64,000 nucleotides of DNA, from contig NZ_WFLI01000029.1 in assembly GCF_009208555.1 (NCBI RefSeq), forward strand, positions 1-64,000, written 5' to 3'. Positions 8,500 through 17,313 of this stretch are shown here, one piece after another (the first letter of the stretch is position 1; each line of letters begins with the position of its first letter). Source of the stretch: Janthinobacterium violaceinigrum. GTDB lineage: Bacteria > Pseudomonadota > Gammaproteobacteria > Burkholderiales > Burkholderiaceae_D. The notes beneath the pieces are model-generated. The model worked only from the letters and a program-made list of their open reading frames with translations. It had not been told where the DNA came from and ran no database searches. The position numbers and the translations under genes were made by a program.

Positions 8500-9798
8500 T
8501 CATTGCGAAAACCCCTGGTAATACTCGGGCGCATCGTGGCGCAAGCCCCACCACGGCAAATAGGCATGGTTGCCGCCGCGCGCGCGGAACCATGGCTTGT
8601 CAGGCCGGATCGGTCGCGCGACGGCAGGCGGCGCCACCACCAGCGCCACGGGTGCCGACAGGTCGCTGGTGCCGGCCACCAGCACGGGCTTACCGAAATG
8701 ATGCGCATAGGCGATGCCCAGCGCCACATTCGTCAGGGCCGTGCCCGCGCCCGTTTCGCCCAGCACGGCAGTCAGATTGAAGCTTTGCTTGAGTAAGTCG
8801 AATTCCGGCAATTGCACGGTAAGCGTCTGCGCCAGCGCACCCAGCCGTTCGGAAGAATCCTTGTGCGTATTGCCCGCATCGTGAATCAGATAGCCGATGT
8901 CGATATCTTGCCTGTTGGCCTTCGCCGCCGCCTCCTCGATGGCTGCCGTCCACGCCTGCACCAGCCGCGACGGTTCACCTTTTTTGGCATCAAAATCCGC
9001 CGCCTGTTTCGTGCTCGGATAGCCAAGCCACGCCAGCGGCGCCCGCTCCGTCTTGTAGTCCGGGCCGGCCAGCACCAGTAGCACCAGGTTCTCGTTGATC
9101 TGCCGGTCCAGGGGCCGGCTGGGCGCATCCCAGTTCATGGCCCAGACGGTTTCCTTCGGGTGGCTTTGCAGGTAGTCGAGCGCCGCGGACAAGGAGGTAA
9201 AGCCGGCGTTGGGGCCGCCCATGGTAATGCGGACATCGGGCGGGGTGGAGCGGGTCCAAAGGGTGGGAGAATGGACGTTGCCAATGCTAAAAGTATCGGC
9301 AACATATTCCCGGACGAAGTTGGCCGCTTCCACTGGATCGAGCTTGCCTTCGGGCAAAGCATATTCAATATGGATGCCGGCCAGCTCGCGCCAGCGTGAC
9401 TTGTTTTCAGTTGAATGGACGTTGTAGAAATACTCTGGGTCGGAATAATACACATCATGAAAACGGTCGAACATATCTTCAATATATTTATGATGGTATC
9501 CAAGGAAGGTTTCAGAACCATTATTTCCTACTGCAATAGAGGCAATACTTTGCAGCTTGGTATATTTCTCGGGTTTTTCCCTGACCATCTCATCGTCCGG
9601 ATTCGGCCGCACCAGTCCCATAGTCCACAGCAATTGCCACTGTGTCGAGTAATCCCGACGTTGCAGGGGATTCAGCCATTGCAGCCCCACCACCTGCGCC
9701 ATCAACGGGCCGCTGCGTGCCACCGTCGCCTCCTGCAAGGGTGGCGTCGCGCACGCGCCAAGCAAAAGCGACATGAGAACACCGATCAGCGCCCTCAT
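8500..9798 (-). CDS. T6SS-effector-linked lipoprotein, Tla3-like (DUF2875-type) copy 1, 432 aa
   Basis: The N-terminus is a lipoprotein signal with lipobox LLGAC (Cys16; the residue after Cys is Ala). The body begins MAQVVGLQWLNPLQRRDY and ends PEYYQGFSQ. By general resemblance and by position beside vgrG and a Tle3-like lipase I assign it to the family that includes the Tle3 adaptor Tla3 of Pseudomonas aeruginosa. No search could be run. Its start overlaps the stop of copy 2 as ATGA, so the two are translationally coupled. Over the last 265 or so residues it differs from copy 2 at only about a dozen positions, while the N-terminal parts differ clearly. The lipid anchor suggests a periplasmic or outer-membrane place, which fits lipase immunity at least as well as an adaptor role. 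Confidence 0.7.
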   Translation of the reverse strand: MRALIGVLMSLLLGACATPPLQEATVARSGPLMAQVVGLQWLNPLQRRDYSTQWQLLWTMGLVRPNPDDEMVREKPEKYTKLQSIASIAVGNNGSETFLGYHHKYIEDMFDRFHDVYYSDPEYFYNVHSTENKSRWRELAGIHIEYALPEGKLDPVEAANFVREYVADTFSIGNVHSPTLWTRSTPPDVRITMGGPNAGFTSLSAALDYLQSHPKETVWAMNWDAPSRPLDRQINENLVLLVLAGPDYKTERAPLAWLGYPSTKQAADFDAKKGEPSRLVQAWTAAIEEAAAKANRQDIDIGYLIHDAGNTHKDSSERLGALAQTLTVQLPEFDLLKQSFNLTAVLGETGAGTALTNVALGIAYAHHFGKPVLVAGTSDLSAPVALVVAPPAVARPIRPDKPWFRARGGNHAYLPWWGLRHDAPEYYQGFSQ

Positions 9799-11141
9799 TG
9801 CGAAAACCCCTGGTAATACTCGGGCGCATCGTGGCGCAAGCCCCACCATGGCAAGTAGGCATGGTTGCCGCTGCGTGCGCGGAACCATGGCTTGTCAGGC
9901 CGGATCGGCCGCGCGACGGCAGGCGGCGCCACCACCAGCGCCACGGGGGCCGACAGGTCGCTGGTGCCGGCCACCAGCACGGGCTTGCCGAAATGATGTG
10001 CGTAGGCGATGCCCAGCGCCACGTTTGTCAGGGCCGTGCCCGCGCCCGTTTCGCCCAGCACAGCAGTCAGATTGAAGCTTTGCTTGAGGAAGTCGAATTC
10101 CGGCAATTGCAGGGTGAGCGTCTGCGCCAGTGCACCCAGCCGTGCGGAAGAATCCTTGTGCGTATTGCCCGCATCGTGGATCAGATAGCCGATGTCGGTA
10201 TCTTGCCTGTTGGCCTTCGCCACCGCCTCCTCGATGGCTGCCGTCCACGCCTGCACCAACCGCGGCGGTTCGCCCTTTTTAGCTTCAAAATCCGCCGTCT
10301 GTTTCGTGCTTGGGTAGCCAAGCCACGCCAGCGGCGCCCGCTCCGTTTTAAAGTCGGGACCGGCCAGCACCAGCAGCACCAGATTTTCGTTGATCTGCCG
10401 GTCCAGGGGCCGGCTGGGCGCATCCCAGTTCATGGCCCAGACGGTTTCCTTCGGGTGGCTTTGCAGGTAGTCGAGCGCGGCGGCCAAGGAGGTAAAACCG
10501 GCGTTAGGGCCGCCCATGGTGACGCGAACGTCGGGTGGGGTGGAGCGGGTCCAAAGGGTGGGAGAGTGGACGTTGCCGATGCTAAAAGTTCTCGCTATGC
10601 GCCCACGAACAAATTCTGTCGCCTCAACTGGATCCAGTTTCCCTTCTGGCAAAGCATATTCGATATGGATGCCAGCCAGTTCACGCCAGCGTGATTTATC
10701 CTTGGTTGAATGAACGTTATAAAAATAGTCCGGATCTGAGTAATATACATCATGGAGTAAACTCATCAATTTACTGATATATTTTTCATGATAACCATTA
10801 ATTGATTCTGATCCATCATTTCCCGCCGCGATAGATGCAATACTCTGGAGTCTAGAGTATTTGTCAGGTTTTTCTTTGACCATCTCGTCATTCGAATTCG
10901 GTTTAACCAACCCTAGCATCCAAAGCAGTTCCCACTGTGTTGGGTAATCCTTACGCTGCAAAGGATTTAGCCATTGCAAACCAACGACTTGGGCCATGAA
11001 TGGCCGCGCAATTGGGGTAGGAGCATTTGGAGCTACAGATACCATGTTTGTGCTTGTAGACGTACGCAATCGTACACAGGCTGACAGAATCAAAACAATC
11101 AGAAACATACCTAGTCCATAAAAAAATATAGATCTAACCAC
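9795..11141 (-). CDS. T6SS-effector-linked lipoprotein, Tla3-like (DUF2875-type) copy 2, 448 aa
   Basis: The start is taken as GTG 11141 because GGAGG lies seven bases upstream; an ATG further upstream (11210) has no such site. The product begins VVRSIFFYGLGMF and has lipobox ILSAC. From MAQVVGLQWLNPLQRKDY onward it matches copy 1, and the last two thirds are nearly identical at DNA level with a constant offset of 1,295 bases. The first 600 or so bases (about 10580-11141) are much more A/T-rich than the flanks, pointing to a foreign or diverged 5' part joined to a conserved 3' part. It lies 81 bases downstream of the lipase gene in the same direction. Role as adaptor or immunity lipoprotein is open. 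Confidence 0.7.
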   Translation of the reverse strand: MVRSIFFYGLGMFLIVLILSACVRLRTSTSTNMVSVAPNAPTPIARPFMAQVVGLQWLNPLQRKDYPTQWELLWMLGLVKPNSNDEMVKEKPDKYSRLQSIASIAAGNDGSESINGYHEKYISKLMSLLHDVYYSDPDYFYNVHSTKDKSRWRELAGIHIEYALPEGKLDPVEATEFVRGRIARTFSIGNVHSPTLWTRSTPPDVRVTMGGPNAGFTSLAAALDYLQSHPKETVWAMNWDAPSRPLDRQINENLVLLVLAGPDFKTERAPLAWLGYPSTKQTADFEAKKGEPPRLVQAWTAAIEEAVAKANRQDTDIGYLIHDAGNTHKDSSARLGALAQTLTLQLPEFDFLKQSFNLTAVLGETGAGTALTNVALGIAYAHHFGKPVLVAGTSDLSAPVALVVAPPAVARPIRPDKPWFRARSGNHAYLPWWGLRHDAPEYYQGFSQ

Positions 11142-11222
11142 GGCACAGCCTCCAATAAAATTAGAACGACTTTGACTTTGCAATACACTGAAAATAAAAT
11201 TTCCCGCCATAAAGAATTGGTT

Positions 11223-13469
11223 TTAGCCAAATGCTCGTTCACCGGAATTGGGATGCGAATCAAGCGCAGGGTTTTCTCGCACATCAACTATCGATGCAGG
11301 AAGGCTCCCATCCCCACCGGTTAGCTGCGTCCATTCCATGATGGTCACCTGATAGAATTTCCCTTCAATAAAATATTCCTCAAATAATTTGGCTGACTCT
11401 TCTTTACTCAGCACCTCCAACAACCTCCAATCCGCCGCCACCCGCAACTTGCGCAACTGGTCGGCCTTGATACGGCACACGCCCACCGCCACGTCATACG
11501 CGAGCGCCCGCTCCGCGTGCATGGGATTGGTCAGGATGGAGGAATGGTCGGTGGCGTAGGCGCCCGCCTGGCTGGCCATCATTTCGCCGATGCGCGTGCT
11601 GCGCCATTGCTGGTAGCCGGCGTCTGGCGTGACGTTGGGCATTTCCTGCTGGACTTTCTGGCCAGCCGGACTTTTCCCTTCCCGCACCGCCTGGGCGCGT
11701 ATCACCGCGCGCTGTTCGAACCGCAAACGCGCTTCGTCGTCGGCCGTGCCCCTGGCGCTGTCCATGCGCCTGGCCTCGTCTTTTCCCGCCTGCCCCTGCA
11801 AACCGCCAGGCGGGATGGCATGATCGGCAAGGTAATCGTCGCCGGCAGCGCGCTGCTTGCCCGCCTGGCGCGATTCGCCGGGCGGATCGTAGCCTTCGTC
11901 GAATTCCTCGCTGGTCTGGCCAAAGCGCAAGGACTGCGGCTTGAATGGCGAAACCAGGTCGGGGGCGCGCAGTTCGATTTTCCAATCCTTGTGGGGCGAG
12001 GCATTGCAGGGGCTGCGGGCCAGGCCCGTCATCACGATGAGCAGGGGCGCCAATCCCACCGTCAGGATGGTGGAAAAGGCGCCTTCGCTGGCCTCGACGC
12101 CCTGCTTGACGGAGTACGACGCATATTTCTGCGCCGGAAACCAGAAGTCCTTGCCGCCCGGCGCAGGCTTGCGCCAGTGATCGGTCCAGTAGTGATAGCT
12201 GCCTTGCTTGCCCACCTCGAAACCCTGGGCAAACACGCGCTGCACGCACACGCCTGCCGCCTCGGTGGCGGCCAGCTCGCCGCCGTCCTTGCTGTCCTTG
12301 TCCAGCGAGCCCGACAGGCCGCGCCAGCCGATGCCCTCGATGGCCACGGACGACACCACCACGTCGTGCGGATTGCAATAAATGGTCACCCTGCCATACG
12401 ATGACTTCTTGCCGCCGCGCGCGGCACCCGCAATCCCGTATTGCTCACGGTCTTTGGCAGCGGAAAAACCATGCTGCAGGTTGGCCATGCAGCGGTCGAT
12501 TTCCTCGTCTGTCTGCAGCTCGCCCAAGGTGGCGCGCTGGCGGATGATGGCAAAGAAGTTTTTCAAGGTGGCTATGCGCGCCTGCACCGTCACCCTTCCC
12601 ATGCTGCCGTCCGCCGCGCGCAGATTGCTGGCCACCCAGTTCTCGGAGCTATTGCGTTTCGCCAGGCTGTACGGCGAATTGCAGATGACGTAGTTATCGG
12701 CCACGCAGGGAACGCCATCCACCTTGGGCAGGCCCGCGCCGAGAAAGGCGGCTGCCATCGCCACCATCGTGCCCTGGCTGTGGCACACGATGGTGACCGG
12801 CACGTCGGCCTGCTGCTGGCGGATGGCTTCCACCAGCCTGGCCAGGCGATAGGCGGCCAGCACGAAATACGGGCGCGGCGGGCAGCTGTACACTTGCCGT
12901 TCCGGGAAGGGATTCATGTGCTGGATCTTGTTCCACAAAAATAAATCCTCGCTCAGCCCCTCCTTCCACAGGTCGGCCAGCGCGCTGCAGCCATTGGCAA
13001 ACGGGCCGCCGCCCCAGTAATCCTGTTCATTCAGGTAGATGCCCTTGCCGTATTTCTGCAGTTCTTCGCCGGACGCCTTGTAGCCCCAGCGAAAGCGGAT
13101 CACGGGAGAAAACGTGCCGGCGTCGCGGATCAGGGTATCGGCCGACATCTCCGGATGGAGAAAGCCTTCGGCCGTGATCTCGGCGCCATAATTGACCGCC
13201 TTCAGTTCGCCGCCTTCCACGCCACGGTGCTGCATATGATGGCAGGAACGCTTGAGGCGCTCGTTGAGGCCGTTGCACAAGCCCTCTTCGGCCGCCGCGT
13301 ACCACTCGCCGTCGGAATTGACGCCGTGCACGAAGATCATGATGCCGGGCAGCGGCAGTTGCTGCAGCGTGTCCCGGTCGCTGCTCTGGAAATTGGCGTT
13401 GCAGGAAAACTGGCCGAGGATATCGATTTGAGGGTCGTCGCACAGCGGCGGGTGGGGATCAAACTGCAT
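11223..13469 (-). CDS. tle3: T6SS lipase effector, Tle3-like alpha/beta hydrolase, 748 aa
   Basis: Tle effectors are phospholipases delivered by type Vi secretion that attack membranes of rival cells. Near the N-terminus IMIFVHGVNSDGEWY (residues 43-57) is an alpha/beta-hydrolase oxyanion loop. The nucleophile elbow is VCHSQGT with Ser231, so the GxSxG motif has Cys in its first position. TIYCNPHDVVVSS offers a candidate acidic residue and GSYHYWTDHW a candidate His. A hydrophobic stretch (TILTVGLAPLLIVMTGLA) lies mid-protein, and the C-terminal 250 residues are polar. There is no signal peptide, as expected for a T6SS cargo. GGAG precedes ATG 13469. It follows vgrG by 23 bases, the usual effector place, with no gene between them. 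Assignment to Tle3 rests on size, hydrolase layout and neighbours. Confidence 0.75.
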   Translation of the reverse strand: MQFDPHPPLCDDPQIDILGQFSCNANFQSSDRDTLQQLPLPGIMIFVHGVNSDGEWYAAAEEGLCNGLNERLKRSCHHMQHRGVEGGELKAVNYGAEITAEGFLHPEMSADTLIRDAGTFSPVIRFRWGYKASGEELQKYGKGIYLNEQDYWGGGPFANGCSALADLWKEGLSEDLFLWNKIQHMNPFPERQVYSCPPRPYFVLAAYRLARLVEAIRQQQADVPVTIVCHSQGTMVAMAAAFLGAGLPKVDGVPCVADNYVICNSPYSLAKRNSSENWVASNLRAADGSMGRVTVQARIATLKNFFAIIRQRATLGELQTDEEIDRCMANLQHGFSAAKDREQYGIAGAARGGKKSSYGRVTIYCNPHDVVVSSVAIEGIGWRGLSGSLDKDSKDGGELAATEAAGVCVQRVFAQGFEVGKQGSYHYWTDHWRKPAPGGKDFWFPAQKYASYSVKQGVEASEGAFSTILTVGLAPLLIVMTGLARSPCNASPHKDWKIELRAPDLVSPFKPQSLRFGQTSEEFDEGYDPPGESRQAGKQRAAGDDYLADHAIPPGGLQGQAGKDEARRMDSARGTADDEARLRFEQRAVIRAQAVREGKSPAGQKVQQEMPNVTPDAGYQQWRSTRIGEMMASQAGAYATDHSSILTNPMHAERALAYDVAVGVCRIKADQLRKLRVAADWRLLEVLSKEESAKLFEEYFIEGKFYQVTIMEWTQLTGGDGSLPASIVDVRENPALDSHPNSGERAFG

Positions 13470-13492
13470 GGCGCGGTCTCCAAGGTCGGATT

Positions 13493-16237
13493 TCAGGAAC
13501 GGCGGCGGAAGAAGAATCCCTTCAGCCGCTGCAGATGGTCGGTTGCCAACTTCGGCCCGCGCCCATCGGCATCGCTGACGCCCGTCAACGGACTGTCGCC
13601 TTCGCGCTCGATGTGCACTTCCACGCCTTCGACGGGCAAGCCGTCGGTGGGGCGCAGCAAGCGCGGCACGCGGCCCAGCTCGCCTTCGCCGAAAGTGGGC
13701 AGCTCGCCTTTCATGCTGGCCGGACCATTCCAGTGGTGGCCATCGGTTTTGACCGTCAGCGCACCGGGACCGCCCAGTTCGACCGTGCCGCCGGACAGTT
13801 TCAGGTAGGCGCCGCCCGCCGTCATGAAGGTGATCTCGTCCTGTGCCACGCCGACCAGGCGCGTGCCTGCCGTCAGGCGGATGTCCTTGGCAGCGTCCGC
13901 CTGCAACAAATCATGCTGGCTTTGCAGCAGGAACTTGCCGAAATGGGCCACCTGCACGATGCCATCCTGGTGCGCGAACAGGGAAATACCCTTGCCCGCG
14001 TTGACGTTGCAGCGCTGGGCCGCGCTCAGTTGCAGATGCTGCTGGGCTACCAGGTCGATATTCGCACCCGCGTTGCCAGCGATGGTCCTGGGCGTGCTCA
14101 GCGCCACGCCCTCGGGCGCCGTGATGCTGATGGCGGGCTGGTCGGCGGTGATGGCGGCCCCCAGCGCCTTGCTGCCGGCCGCGTCCAGCGCCAGCGCCTG
14201 ATGTTGGGCGGCAAACTCGCCCAAGGAGCTCAACAATTCCAGACATTCCTTCATCACGGCGGCATGCTCGCTGCCGTCAAGCTGCTTGCCGCTGGCGCCC
14301 AGCTGTTTCCAGGCCGAAATCAGCAGCGAGCGAGCCGTGCGCACGCTGCCGCTGGCGTCGCTGCGCAATTCAAAGCCGTCGCCGCGCTGCTGCCCTGCCC
14401 CATCGCTGCGCGGCTCGGTCAGGTAGCCGAGGTTCAACTGCGTGGCCGCCTGGTCGCTGGCCAACTGCGCGCTGATCTGCGATGGCGTATCGTCAAAGCA
14501 CAGCTGGTTGCCGCGCCCGCCCCGCACTTCGCGGCTGCGCATGCCGGACAGGTAACGGTTGCCAGGCAAGGCGCCGCGCGCGCTCAGGCCCGGCGGCGCG
14601 CCCACGGCGTTGTACAGCTGGCCGACGATGATGGGCCGGTCCGGGTCGCCGCCGAGAAAATCGATCAGCACTTCCGCGCCGATGCGCGGCAAGGTCACGG
14701 TGCCGCATTGTGTGCCGCTGCCCGGGCCATTGCCGCTCCAGTTCGATGCCACGCGCACCCAGGCCGAATCGCGCTCCGTATCGGAGGCGCCTGTACCGTT
14801 GGCATGTGCGTGGTCCGGCGCGCGCGTGGCGCCAAAACGCACCTTGACCCTTCCCAGCGCATCGCAATGCACCTCTTCGCCGGCAGGCCCCACGACCAGC
14901 GCGCTTTGCAGGCGCACGACGGGGAATTCGCTGCGCGGATCAAAGGCAGGGACGATGGCGATGCCGCGCCGCACGCAGGTAAAACGGTTGCGGTAGCGCA
15001 AGGCCGCCTGGCCATCGGCGCCTGCCCTTTGCGCCAGATCAATATCCCACTGCCAGCCGCTCTGCGCAAACAGGCGCCCCACTCGCGCCTCTAACCCTGT
15101 CGGCAAGTTGTTGCTGGCCGCCACGCTCAAGGCCGTGAGGACGAAACTGCGCTCGGCGGCCGGGTGGCTGTCGATGTCGGCATGCCCTTCCAGGCTGAAC
15201 CATTGGCCCGCGCAAAAGTCGCGCACGCAGCCTTCGCCCTGGAAGCACTTGCTGTCCATATCGTGGCGCGCCATCGCCAGCTGGCCCAGTTGCCGCAAGT
15301 CGTCATTGCTGCCGGCGGCCAGCGGCGGCTCCACGATATAGTCGTCAAGACTCGCTGCCAGGCGGTTGCCATTGCTGCCCTGATCCACGCTGCCGTGTGA
15401 CTGCGTGGCCATGAACTGCGGGCTGTGCGGGTGGCCATCGTCCCAGCTGTAGCGTTCGGACTTTCCCGGTTGCAACCGGCGCACGGCGCTCCAGGCCGTC
15501 ACGGCATCCCTTTCTTCGGAGGCATCATCGCGGTGATAACGCACCGTGCCGGCCGCGTTGTGCGCCAGGCGGCTGGCGTCGTCGAACAGCAGCAGGGTAT
15601 GCACGGGCGTGGCAGCGGCGTTCGGGCCGGCCGGCGCTCCCGCCTGGAAGCACCAGGCGATACCGCGGCGCCGGAGCAAGCGGCGGATAAAGGCGGCATC
15701 GGATTCATTGTGCTGCATCGTGAATTCGCGCGCAGGCAGACTGCGTGCCGCCAGCGCCGCATCGATGGCAAGATCCAGGCTGGCGGCGAGCACGCTATTG
15801 CCCTGCCGCCATTCGTCAAACAGAAGTTGGACAATCTGCAATTCATGTTTGTTGCGAAACACGCGCGTGTTGATGCGTTTTTCCAGCAATGCCAGGCCAT
15901 CGCGCAGCACCAGCTGATAGGTGGCCAGGCCGCCATCGCTTTGCCCGGCACACGCTTCGGCGACGATGCCGCAGACCCTGCGCAGCCGTCCCTGATCGGT
16001 AACGATCTGCAATTCGGCCGGCACGGCGATGAACTGTTTCAGCGGCAGCTGCGCCTCGGTGGCCACGCACAGGATGCGGTATTCCAGGCCGCCGCAGATG
16101 GCCTCGCTGCCGCTGATGCGCTGCGGCAGCAAGACATCGTCGTTAATGCCTTCCGGGTAAGCGAGGCGCAGCCGCAAGGCGCGGTTGCTTGCATTCAAAT
16201 CCTTGTTCACGGCCAGCCATTGCGCGAAGTCTTCCAT
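13493..16237 (-). CDS. vgrG: VgrG T6SS spike protein, 914 aa
   Basis: VgrG trimers cap the Hcp tube and carry effectors. The N-terminal half has the Vgr/gp27-like fold (SGSEAICGGLEYRILCV, TRVFRNKHELQIVQLLFDEW), followed by a gp5 OB-fold (GRVKVRFGATRAP, VRVASNWSGNGPG, LPRIGAEVLIDFLGGDPDRPII) and a DUF2345-type beta-helix with QLNLGYL. The last 60 residues (VEGVEVHIEREGDSPLTGVSDADGR) look like a transthyretin-type domain, which in other VgrGs binds lipase effectors. The start is set at ATG 16237 because GGAAGG lies just upstream; an in-frame ATG at 16261 lacks a site. The Tle3-like gene follows immediately, so this VgrG probably carries that lipase. Confidence 0.93.
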   Translation of the reverse strand: MEDFAQWLAVNKDLNASNRALRLRLAYPEGINDDVLLPQRISGSEAICGGLEYRILCVATEAQLPLKQFIAVPAELQIVTDQGRLRRVCGIVAEACAGQSDGGLATYQLVLRDGLALLEKRINTRVFRNKHELQIVQLLFDEWRQGNSVLAASLDLAIDAALAARSLPAREFTMQHNESDAAFIRRLLRRRGIAWCFQAGAPAGPNAAATPVHTLLLFDDASRLAHNAAGTVRYHRDDASEERDAVTAWSAVRRLQPGKSERYSWDDGHPHSPQFMATQSHGSVDQGSNGNRLAASLDDYIVEPPLAAGSNDDLRQLGQLAMARHDMDSKCFQGEGCVRDFCAGQWFSLEGHADIDSHPAAERSFVLTALSVAASNNLPTGLEARVGRLFAQSGWQWDIDLAQRAGADGQAALRYRNRFTCVRRGIAIVPAFDPRSEFPVVRLQSALVVGPAGEEVHCDALGRVKVRFGATRAPDHAHANGTGASDTERDSAWVRVASNWSGNGPGSGTQCGTVTLPRIGAEVLIDFLGGDPDRPIIVGQLYNAVGAPPGLSARGALPGNRYLSGMRSREVRGGRGNQLCFDDTPSQISAQLASDQAATQLNLGYLTEPRSDGAGQQRGDGFELRSDASGSVRTARSLLISAWKQLGASGKQLDGSEHAAVMKECLELLSSLGEFAAQHQALALDAAGSKALGAAITADQPAISITAPEGVALSTPRTIAGNAGANIDLVAQQHLQLSAAQRCNVNAGKGISLFAHQDGIVQVAHFGKFLLQSQHDLLQADAAKDIRLTAGTRLVGVAQDEITFMTAGGAYLKLSGGTVELGGPGALTVKTDGHHWNGPASMKGELPTFGEGELGRVPRLLRPTDGLPVEGVEVHIEREGDSPLTGVSDADGRGPKLATDHLQRLKGFFFRRRS

Positions 16238-16284
16238 GGGTTTCTTCCTTCCAGCATTCATCGGAGTACGGCATACAGGCGGTC

Positions 16285-17313
16285 TCAGGCGGAACCCTCG
16301 AATCGCAGCTCGTAATGCATGTCGTCACGCTCACGGGCCGGCAATTTGTCGGCCAGGAAGGCATCCTCGGCCAGGCAGGCGCCCTTGCCCAGGACACATG
16401 TACGAACGTCTTCCCGGCGCAGCACCAGGCGTATTTCAAAGCTCATGCAGGGCAAGCCAAACAGCGCCAGCATCTGGCGCAGGGCCAGCGCACCGGGCCG
16501 GCCGGGCAAGAAGTCTTCGTAGGCGCGGCGTGCCAGCGGCCCCAGCACCAGGCGCACGCGCAAGTCGGCGCGCCGGCAGCGCTCGCCCAGCATGGCGCCG
16601 TGCCCCAGCCGGGCAGGCGCCGTGGCCAGCACAGCGCGCTCCTGCGGCGCGCGCCGGAACCAGCTGCCAACAAAACGCTGCAAACGCACGGGCACGCCGA
16701 AATACTCGGCCAGCACCGCCTGCAGCACGTCGGCCGCCACGGGCCGGTGGCGCAGCAAGGCCGCGTAATGGGCCAGCACATGCGCAGGCAAACCATCCGC
16801 CTGCCTGGCCACCTCGGCGGGCCAGGCGCCCGCCAGCGCCAGTTGCAAGGGCAGGAAATCGCCGCCGTCGGCGTCCTGCTGGCATTCGATGCGGTAGCGG
16901 GCCCAAGCCTGATAAAACAGGACCAGCGCCCGGTGCGACAAGGTATCGAGCCAGTCACGGGGACCACCATCGCCCGTCTGCCGCTCGTGGCGGGCCAGCG
17001 TTTCCGTGTAATGCAGCGGCATACTGCCATGCACGCCCAGGAAGCCGACCATGGCTGCGCGCACATGCACCTGCGTCTCGCCGTCCGCCTGCGATTCCAG
17101 CCACAGCTGTTCGATTTCTCCCGGCGCAAACGACAGCGACGCGCTGCCATGCAGGCGCAGGCAATCGCGAAACACTTGCTCCTCTGAAATGCCTTGCTGC
17201 ATCATCCAGGCACACAACAAGCGCACCGCCTGAAAGAAACCGGTGCCGGACGGATCGGCCATCAGGCGCGCGATTACACCAGCGTCTGGCTTCCATTGCG
17301 GGGCAGACAACAC
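16285..17313 (-). CDS. tssG: T6SS baseplate protein TssG, 342 aa
   Basis: TssG works with two TssF and one TssK to form the wedges of the T6SS baseplate in the cytoplasm. The N-terminal motif VIARLMADPSGTGFFQAVRLL matches the usual start of the family, and the central LRLHGSASLSFAPGEI and MVGFLGVHGSMPLHYTE are characteristic. The start is GTG 17313, supported by AAAGGAG a few bases upstream. This makes it overlap the end of tssF by 40 bases, a sign of tight co-translation. It is 47 bases upstream of vgrG. Length is normal for the family. Confidence 0.92.
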   Translation of the reverse strand: MLSAPQWKPDAGVIARLMADPSGTGFFQAVRLLCAWMMQQGISEEQVFRDCLRLHGSASLSFAPGEIEQLWLESQADGETQVHVRAAMVGFLGVHGSMPLHYTETLARHERQTGDGGPRDWLDTLSHRALVLFYQAWARYRIECQQDADGGDFLPLQLALAGAWPAEVARQADGLPAHVLAHYAALLRHRPVAADVLQAVLAEYFGVPVRLQRFVGSWFRRAPQERAVLATAPARLGHGAMLGERCRRADLRVRLVLGPLARRAYEDFLPGRPGALALRQMLALFGLPCMSFEIRLVLRREDVRTCVLGKGACLAEDAFLADKLPARERDDMHYELRFEGSA

